Positions 56,691-64,000 of a stretch of DNA of 64,000 nt are shown here, piece after piece. The notes beneath the pieces were generated by a model. It made no database searches and was not told the DNA's origin. It saw nothing but the letters and a program-made list of their open reading frames with translations. The first letter of the stretch is position 1. Every line of letters begins with the position of its first letter. Origin of the DNA: Acheta domesticus. Taxonomy: Eukaryota; Arthropoda; Insecta; Orthoptera; Gryllidae. The DNA lies in the NCBI GenBank assembly GCA_031308135.1, contig JAHLJT010009419.1, positions 187,241,829 through 187,305,828 of the forward strand. Direction: 5' to 3'. The position numbers and the translations under genes are program-made.

Positions 56691-56924
56691 AAATATGAAT
56701 GTATGCCACCTGTGGCATACAATAGACCTAAAAATGTAGACCTGTAAGAATCGATTATGAAATATCGATAGGAGCGAGACTGCTTTTCTTGTTTCTCGAT
56801 TTGCATGTTACTCGAAACGGCAATTTCACATAAGAAAGAGACGGTAACTGTATTATTGATCAATAACTTGCGTTGTCCGTGAGCGACTGTAGTATACCAC
56901 GACTATGACAAAAACTTGCTAGTC

Positions 56925-57425
56925 ACTGTAGTACCTCTAATTGGGACGTCCAAGGGTCGAGTCCCGAGTATAGCAGAATATTCGACCCTGGTTAGATAGG
57001 TAGGTCAAATTCAGCCGTTGCCTTGAGGAGAATTCTAGCGGCCAGCTGCTCTGATCGGTAGTTTTCAGTTGTTACTCCGATCTACACCAGGCGAATGACG
57101 GAGCAGTACCCTAACGAAGGGGACATTGACCGCGCACGATCTCTCCTTCCTCTTCCTTGTCCTATCCTCACTCCTTACTTTTACTCACACTTACATGCAC
57201 TACACTACTACACTTGTCGGGACACCAATCGGGAGTTTAGAGCTCGTATCGGCTGTGGGGATTCCCCGCTGGTGAGTGATCCTGGTTGAGGAAAATCCTG
57301 CAAGTCGACGCCGGGGCTCACCATCCAGCGGGGAAAGATCATCAACCCCTTCTCGTGTTAAAATGATACACTACAATTTCGGGACTAATGACCATAGAAG
57401 TTGACGTGCCCGGAAATCACAATTT
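56925..57425 (+). mobile_element. SINE A copy, full length
   Basis: Sense: GTCACTGTAGTACCTCTAAT, GGGTCGAGTCCCGAG (B box), GAGGAGAATTCTAGCGGCC, CTGCTCTGATCGGTAGTTTT, CACCAGGCGAATGACGGAGC, CTTCCTCTTCCTTGTCC, GGGAGTTTAGAGCTCGTATC, CCATCCAGCGGGGAAAGATC and the tail GAAGTTGACGTGCCCGG. Confidence 0.88.
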
Positions 57426-58145
57426 TGCTGAAATTGCTCTGAACATTGGGCCTCTTGGGAAAATGAAATCTATTGGCCGTCATTGCCTCTAAATGAGCTG
57501 ATCGCTCCGTGTCCTGGAACACTGCGCGGCAAAAATGAATTATTGATTATAATGGAGTTACGACCTCACGTCATATTAGCTATTTTTGTATAGGGATAGC
57601 ACAACTATAGTATTTATTGCACATTTCGTAACTAGTTAGTAAATTACTGTTTTATCTTTTTTTTCGAACTTTAAAACTTTTTCGCTTACGCAGAGCACCG
57701 TGGTTGTTGGAGGTGAGAAGACTAATTGAAGATTGTTGATTGAGTTGTCTTGATTTCGCTGGGCTAAAAGATGTCGGACATTGTTTGCAGTAATTTAAAA
57801 CTCGTGGAACGTCATTAAATGTTGTGAATTGTGTTATTTGAATGGTAATATTGAACATCAAACGTTTAATCAAAACATTTGGTAAGCCTAATTAAAAATA
57901 TACTACATCTGATACTGAACTTCAACCCTAGTATTGAAGAACAAAGAGAGTCGATTGCAAATAAATTGTGTTTGTTGAAAGAGTTGTGTCAATTAAACAT
58001 TTAAAAAATACAATTTGATCTCAACCTTTTGGACGAGAAAGCCAAAAGAAATTTTAGTATATTCGTTGAACATAGAACTTTATCTTCTAATAGGTGTCGC
58101 ATAGTGCGGACTTGTTTAAATATTCGGGAAGTCATAACAAGTTGA
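57426..58145. other. AT-rich DNA, no gene seen
   Basis: Short frames only, with no recognised repeat. Confidence 0.5.
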
Positions 58146-58149
58146 TCTA

Positions 58150-58440
58150 CGAGCTAACGCATTCCGGTACGGTCCGCTTAAGAAGAATGAAGGGCCGCCT
58201 GTCGTCCCGTGAGCCTGTCCCTCCCTGACCTGGGGCAAGGCGTGGGCGGGGGCGCGGGGCGGCGCCGCAGGTGTCAAACGAGGTGTCGCCGGCGCAGCGC
58301 CCGCAGCGGCGGCAGGTGGAGGGAGCATGAATAATGCAAGGGCGCGGGCGGGCGGAGCGACGGGGCTGCGGCCCGCGGCCACTGTGCTCCATGCCGCCTC
58401 GCCCCGTGCTCCTCCAACACCCCCCCCCCCCGGCGGCGCA
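58150..58440. promoter_or_regulatory. CpG island with paired AGGTGT motifs
   Basis: CpG-rich unique sequence with CAGGTGTCAAACGAGGTGTC (AGGTGT at 58269 and 58281, a T-box half-site type) and GAGCATGAATAATGCAAG. It is adjacent to the CGTTGCGAACCACC array. Frames of up to 160 codons are compositional. Confidence 0.35.
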
Positions 58441-58451
58441 TTCTCGGCGCA

Positions 58452-59575
58452 ACACCGGCCCGTTGCGAACCACCCCGCTCATTGCGAACCACCACAGCCC
58501 GTTGCGGACCACCCGTGCCCGTTGCGAACCACTCCTACCCATTGTTAAACACCCCCACACGTTGTGAATCACTCCGGCCCTTTGCGAACCACTTCTGCAT
58601 ATTGCGAAACACTCCCCGTTGCGACTCACTGCGGTTCATTGCTAACCACCCCGATCCGATGCGAACCACCCTGACCCGTTGTAAAAACCCCTCCCGTTGC
58701 GAAACACCCCGCCCCGTTGCGAAACACCCCTGCCCGTTGCGAACCACCCCGCCCCCGTTGCGAAACACACCGGCTTCATTGCGGTTCACTGCAAACCATC
58801 CTGGCCCGTTGTGAACCACTCCAGCATATTGCGAAACACTCCGGCCCGTTGCGACTCACTGCGGTTCATTGCTAACCAGCCCGGTCCGATGCGAACCACC
58901 CTGACCCGTTGTAAAACCCCTCCCGTTGCGAAACACCCCGCCCCGTTGCGAAACACCCCTGCCAGTTGCGAACCACCCCGCCCCGTTGCGAAACACACCG
59001 GCTTCATTGCGGTTCACTGCAAACCATCCTGGCCCGTTGTGAACCACTCCAGCATATTGCGAAACACTCCGGCCCGTTGCGACTCACTGCGGTTCATTGC
59101 CTAACCACCCCGGTCCGATGCGAACCACCCTGACCCGTTGTAAAAACCCCTCCCGTTGCGAAAACACCCCGCCCCGTTGCGAAACACCCCTGCCCGTTGC
59201 GAACCACCCCGCCCCGTTGCGAAACACACCGGCTTGTTGCGAAACACCCCAGCCCGTTGCGAATAACCGCGGGCCATTGCGAACCACCCGGCCGGTTGAG
59301 AATCACTGCGACTCATTTCGAACCACCGTGGCCCGCTGCAAACAACTGAGGTTCAGTGCAAACAAACCCGGCCCATTACGAAGCCCCCCGGCTTGTTGCA
59401 AACCTCCGCGGTCCATTGCCAACCACCGCGGCCCGTTGTGAACGACTACGGTCCGTTGCGAACCACCTGGAATAATTCCTAACCACTCCGGGCTTGTATG
59501 AAACACCCTGAACCATTTGAAACCACCGAAGATATTCACAACCACTCCGCACCTTTGCGAACCACTCTGCCCATC
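58452..59575 (+). repeat. CCCGTTGCGAACCACC minisatellite with 229-base higher-order units
   Basis: The monomer is about 16-17 bases. From 58621 a block of some 14 monomer variants, starting GCGACTCACTGCGGTTCATT, recurs at 58851 and 59079 (periods 230 and 228). That indicates unequal exchange of whole blocks. Left (58452-58620) and right (59230-59575) flanks contain unblocked, more diverged monomers. Plus frames read CETPLPVANHP-like and minus frames FATGRGVSQ-like repeats, which are artefacts. Confidence 0.96.
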
Positions 59576-59664
59576 ACGAGGTACTCCCTCCTAATTTCGA
59601 ACCATTCTGCTCATTGCGAGCCACCTAGGCCTGTCTAGGACCGTTCCAGCGATGAGTTTTGACC

Positions 59665-60135
59665 AAGGCGTAGTCCCTCATTGTTGACTAGGGGGTCCTA
59701 GAGTTTCATTCCGGACGGTGCAGAATTTTCGAATCTTTCTACAATGCAGTGTCGAATTCAATCGGTTTCAGGAGAATTCTAGCGGCTCGTTGCTCTGAAA
59801 AATACTTTTCTGTGATTTTTCTGATAAATTCAATGACGGAGTAGTACTGTAACAAACGGGCTACGGATCGAGCGCGAAATTTTCTTCCTCATCCTTTTCT
59901 CAATCTCTTCCAGTTACACACACATACACACACACACACACACACACATGCACTACAGTACCACACATATGAGGAGGCCAGTCGAAAGCTTCGAACTTCT
60001 CCCGGCTTGGGTGGAGCTCCTCTGGGGAGATATCTGGAGAGGGAGGACCCCACAATCGACGTGCAGCCAGTGCCAGATCTGTTCTTCCAGCGTGAGAGGA
60101 ACACCGCCACCTCTCAGGATATATAAAATGCACCC
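59665..60135 (+). mobile_element. SINE A copy, diverged, with a CA-repeat expansion
   Basis: Sense: GTCGAATTCAATCGG, CAGGAGAATTCTAGCGGC, ACAAACGGGCTACGGATCG, TTTCTTCCTCATCC, then (CA)n at 59921-59948 where other copies have ACACTTAC-type sequence. It continues with AGGAGGCCAGTCGAAAGC, CTCCCGGCTTGG and GGGGAGATATCTGG. Confidence 0.8.
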
Positions 60136-60425
60136 CACGAAAAGGGAGAATACTAGTATTTTATTATGTAACAGTCATAAAGTTACTATTTCATAGGTTT
60201 TTGTCTAGAATATTTTAGACTATTTTTAAATTGATACTATTTTTATTGATTTTGAAAATAACTGACTGCTTAAAAACTTCTGGACAAACAAATCTATGAA
60301 ATAAGGTATTATAGCTGAAATCTGTAGCCCATTTGTCTTTGAAAAAATACTTTTTTATTACACGCGAGAGAATATTTTCTCATCACACTGTTTTAACTGT
60401 CTTTGAAGCTAAATAAATAATAACA
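60136..60425. other. AT-rich DNA, no gene seen
   Basis: No frame or repeat was recognised. Confidence 0.5.
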
Positions 60426-60431
60426 TTACCA

Positions 60432-60665
60432 GTTCTGGGTCGATCCAGATAGCCGAGAGGGAGGGATCATGGAAAGAAGGATCGCGGGTTCGAGTCCCGC
60501 CTCAGCATGGTTGTGTTTGTTTGTGTCCGTAGGTATGTGATTGTTATTTCACCCTTCATCATCATCATCATCATTAAAATCGCATACCCTTCCTCCCTCC
60601 CCCAAGGCTAACAATCCCGGGATGTAAAAACATCTTCGACATAAAAAAGTTCTGATTCCCCCCCC
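60432..60665 (+). mobile_element. SINE B copy, sense
   Basis: Head GATCCAGATAGCCGAGAGGG, then ATCGCGGGTTCGAGTCCCGC (perfect B box), CTCAGCATGGTTGTGTTTG, TGTGTCCGTAGGTATGTG and TTTCACCCTTCATCATCATC. The tail is AGGCTAACAATCCCGGGATG, followed by an A run. It is the cleanest B-box example of the family. Confidence 0.85.
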
Positions 60666-62555
60666 CCGTAAAAATAGATTACGTGATCATACTATCGGGA
60701 GAATATGACTGTCTCAATGGGTGCACGTATTGCATTCGCATGGTCTTAGGATGGCCAAATCGCGACCAAAAAGAAACTATGCTTTCGGTAGGACTGTAAT
60801 GACTTGTTACCATGGTTTGCGTTTTTCTGGCAACCCCAGAAGTGGAGTAAATATTAAGCACTTGGCGCTCACGGTTTTTAAAAGGAACATGCGAGGTCAC
60901 TCAATTGTTTCATTCTTCCTAACAATATTGTTGGATGGAAGAATTTGATTTTCAATATTGAGCTTCCATTTAGTGTTATTTCTTTGAAGATTCTTTTCAC
61001 ATCTTTTGTTTCTACCTCGAATATACACAATTGAGCCAGTTTTAATTGTCAACTTACTCTTAAGATTGGAAAGTGACGAACGATTTGCCATAAAATAATA
61101 GAGAATACTTTTTTAATTCAAGGAGCCATTCCGAAATATTTATTATTCTTAACAAATTCTTTCTCCGATTCTTTATTGTTATGAACGTGAATAGGCTAAG
61201 AGGTTTTATTTTATAAAGTTGGCTCGCGGCACAGAAGATCATGTTTTGTTTTTTTCAGTATTTTCGCATCGATAAATGTAAATATCAAAGTGACACTGCA
61301 GGTATGTTTTCCTTGACGTTTCAAACACGTCTATTTACACTACTTTTTTATAAAAGGGTAGGGTTAACGTAAATTAATCTGGAGAAAATATAGACTTTAG
61401 TTCCTCATAATATATTATTTACAACTCATTAATTTTTTTCTCAGAATTCATGTGGTCATCGGGGGTGAAAATGCTATGGAATGACAAGAGAAAACCAGTA
61501 GGTAAAACAAGTAGCAAAGAAAACCATTTTTATACATTACGGCGTACTTCATTGTGTGCCACAATATCGTTTTTCTGACAATAGCAAAGAAGGAGCAATG
61601 TTAATTTTTATTTCTTGAAAAAATGCTTGTTATTACTGTAATCGAATATATTTGCTTTGCTTTTAAAATGCATCCGGAACGATTCACTTTTTCTCAGAAA
61701 CAAATTATATTTCTGTTGTGTAATTGATTACAAGTATTATTATTACAGTATGTAAAATATTTGTAATTTAAAATATATTTAGATATTTTTGAAGAAATGT
61801 AATCAGAGTATTGATAAATATTGAAACAGAACGTTTTTACAAGTGGGGGGAAAACTCAATACGAATTACGATTTTTACCAAGATATGTATTAGTAAATGT
61901 AAACAAATGAATGTTGGTCCACATAATTTTTGGAAACAATAAGTCACACGCGCTTTGTTTACGATTAGCTCTTATATTACTGATATTCTCGACTTTTGAG
62001 GGCCACCTCAGCACCATAATATCTGCGTTTAATGTTAACTGAAATGGTTGTGGGACAGACGAGACAATGTACGAACTGCCAGTGGCAATTTAAAATAACA
62101 GCGGATTTATTCCGTACAAAAATCCCACTTCTACTTTCCAAAATGTTTAATTTCGGATCAAAAACTATAGTTTTTGAAGTTGTTTATATGTATTTGAAGT
62201 CTTTCTGTTTAAAGCCAAGATGTAAAAACGTTCTTCAACATGACCTGGTATTTTCAAAGTACCCTACAAAACACAAAGAGTTTTCTAAAACAAAAGTACT
62301 TCCAACTTTTCTCAGTAATAAAGAAACCTTACAAATTTTGTTTTCGACGACAATGCATAAGCAAATTATAATTGCACATTGTAAGCAACAGAACGTCCTC
62401 AGCATATTACCGCGCATTATTACGAAAAATCTTTTGTAAATTCGCGAATGAGAAAATAATGCTGGGCGAGATTGCAATGAACAACATTATTGCCGGGGTT
62501 ATCAAAGAGAGACAAGAAAGAAAAAATCTCGTAATGACCTGCACCACATTTCCAG
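60666..62555. other. AT-rich DNA, no recognised gene
   Basis: The 135-codon plus-strand frame at 62032-62439 (contains CTNCQWQFKITADLF and KPRCKNVLQHDLVF) is unrecognised and lies in AT-rich DNA. Chance is likely, but it is among the longest non-repeat frames. Confidence 0.4.
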
Positions 62556-62559
62556 AGCT

Positions 62560-62810
62560 ATCTCCAGTTGGTGCCGTCGGGTGAGCGCTGCTGGTAGAAC
62601 TATTTCTGTTCTTGCTCGCGTCATTGTATTTTTATTTCGTCGTGTTCTTCCGACGACGGTGCCGCGCAGAATGGAGGATTTCGCTGCTGCGACGCTATCA
62701 CAGCGCTCCCGGTGGCCGGGGAGGACAATCTGTTTTGCGGTCGCCCAGCGCAGCCACACATTCCAACCGAATGCGGCGAATCGCTGATTCCGAGGGAAAG
62801 GAGGAGTGAA
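62560..62810. promoter_or_regulatory. GC-rich candidate enhancer with Runx- and TEAD-type sites
   Basis: Unique GC-rich block with TTTTGCGGTCGCC (Runx-like TGCGGTC, 62736-62742), CACACATTCCAACC (TEAD-like ACATTCC, 62758-62764) and inverted GTCGTGTTCTTCCGACGAC. Two short plus frames are unrecognised. Regulatory function is inferred. Confidence 0.3.
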
Positions 62811-64000
62811 GATTGCCTCGTTGTCAGTTTGATGTTGAAATTCTGTTGTCGATGTTAATATTCTTGTAGATTTTTATATATATTTTATTCTGAACAAAGT
62901 AAACTGACAATCTATCCTTATATCAAAATAATTGGAAAATATGATAAAATTGACAGTTGACAATGACAAATGATTGTGAATGAAGGTATCCCAGTGGTAC
63001 ATTTCACTCTTCTTACGGTTACTACAAAAAGAGTCAGCTTAGGGTTTTGGTTAGGAGTCAATGTTAAAGAATTTTCGTGACTATATATATTGTGACTAAT
63101 TTAAAATTCTATAATGGAGTTTTAAGGGTGTAATTGTGGATAAGTTACAGGATTCTTCATTATTATCTAGATATGGCTTGATGGCTAGAGGATTTGAGTG
63201 ATTTTCCAAACGTTGAAGATAGCTTGAGCTGCTTGTTTCCATTATTTCAAAGATTTTTTTATTCGTTGCAGAGTTTGAACATTGCTTTCTTGGAAATTAC
63301 CAAAAAGAAGTATTTATGTAGAAATATTTTTTGTATCAACATTTTATTCACAATCAATCTGTTTTTATTCACCTTTTTTTATTCTTTACATAACTTTTGT
63401 GCAAAGAAAAACTTGAGTATTATAAGTATTTTTTCAGCCTTTTTGAAAAATGCTAGATTGTTTTGAAAGTATATATTGTAAGAGATACAAGAATTTGTTT
63501 ATGTTCTAAACCGAAATGAACTTACTTGCTATTAATGTTAATAACAATCCAGAGAATAAAAGAAAATACTTTTAAAATAACCTATTTTTACCAAAATTTT
63601 AATCTTTTGTTCCAAAAGCACAAACTTTGAGATGGAGACAAGTATGTTTGAATTAAATTCTTGAATTAATGAATATAATTAATTCAAATATGTAAAACGC
63701 AAATTTTGCAAACTATTTTTCTTCAAACTGAGTGAAATGTAAAAGTACCGTAATGACAATGTTTATTAGTTATCCTTCAGCAAGAGGTATTTCAAATCTA
63801 AGGAGATGGTGAGAAACAAGATAATTCATTTATACTCACTGGGAAACCTAGATCTTTTCTAACAGGACACCGTAAAATAGATTGCCATCAAAACTACCAA
63901 ATCACAAATACCAAAATATTGAATTCAAAACTTGTTCATTGGGATAGTAAAGGACTGGAAAATGTTCAATGTACTTTTAATTACTAGAAGATCACGTTGA
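62811..64000. other. AT-rich DNA, no gene seen
   Basis: Frames are under 95 codons (63194-63466 is Phe/Leu-rich), and no transposon or array is visible. Confidence 0.5.

Noticed and set aside
58147..59441. Multiple repeat-peptide ORFs on both strands
   Set aside because: Products of the CGTTGCGAACCACC minisatellite; frame is lost and regained with unit-length changes.
1..64000. CRISPR arrays, operons or prokaryotic defence systems
   Set aside because: No spacer-repeat regularity and no bacterial-type gene organisation; the window is eukaryotic.

Overview
The window is eukaryotic. It has no operons, long tracts of AT-rich single-copy-looking DNA, CpG-rich islands, microsatellites, tRNA-derived SINEs and several transposon classes. 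I read it as an insect genome, possibly a large polyneopteran-type genome. That is inference from repeat content (Dong/R4-type and Penelope-type retroelements, piggyBac-, Tigger- and hAT-like MITEs, long tRNA SINEs), and the sequence alone does not fix the species. I recognise no intact host protein-coding gene. Most long open frames are products of tandem repeats or strongly strand-biased DNA.

The structural centre is a nested transposon complex at 32.3-39.5 kb. A piggyBac-like MITE with TTAA target duplications (32315-33068) abuts a roughly 2.3-kb non-autonomous DNA element with inverted repeats of about 350 bp (33079-39493). A 4-kb minus-strand non-LTR retrotransposon with a restriction-like endonuclease (Dong/R4 type) sits in the (TAA)n microsatellite of the left inverted repeat. 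The same microsatellite, unoccupied, is visible in the right inverted repeat. The 5' terminus of the retrotransposon folds on paper as an HDV-like self-cleaving ribozyme (37342-37188, minus strand), which I rate the most interesting item. Its ORF carries Myb-like, reverse transcriptase (YMDD), Cys/His and RPD...D endonuclease motifs but is broken by three frameshifts. A truncated SINE is nested in the same host element.

Other layout: about a dozen copies of a roughly 500-bp SINE (here called SINE A) lie throughout, including consecutive copies at 25.3-26.2 kb. A second SINE derived from a class II tRNA (SINE B) occurs at 8.2, 46.7, 50.9, 51.8 and 60.4 kb. A decayed Penelope-like element in two divergent pieces (51.5-52.75 kb) is interrupted by a SINE B and lies beside a 50-bp-arm foldback.

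A recurrent pattern is a 150-600 bp GC/CpG-rich unique core directly bordered by a strand-asymmetric tandem array: 1.6-2.2, 3.2-4.3, 6.6-7.0, 10.0-10.25, 15.2-16.5, 20.2-21.3, 22.5-24.6, 30.6-32.2, 53.2-54.3 and 58.15-59.6 kb. Several cores hold homeodomain-, TCF-, T-box-, Runx- or TEAD-type motifs and may be conserved regulatory elements in a gene desert or a very long intron. That is inference and needs comparative data.
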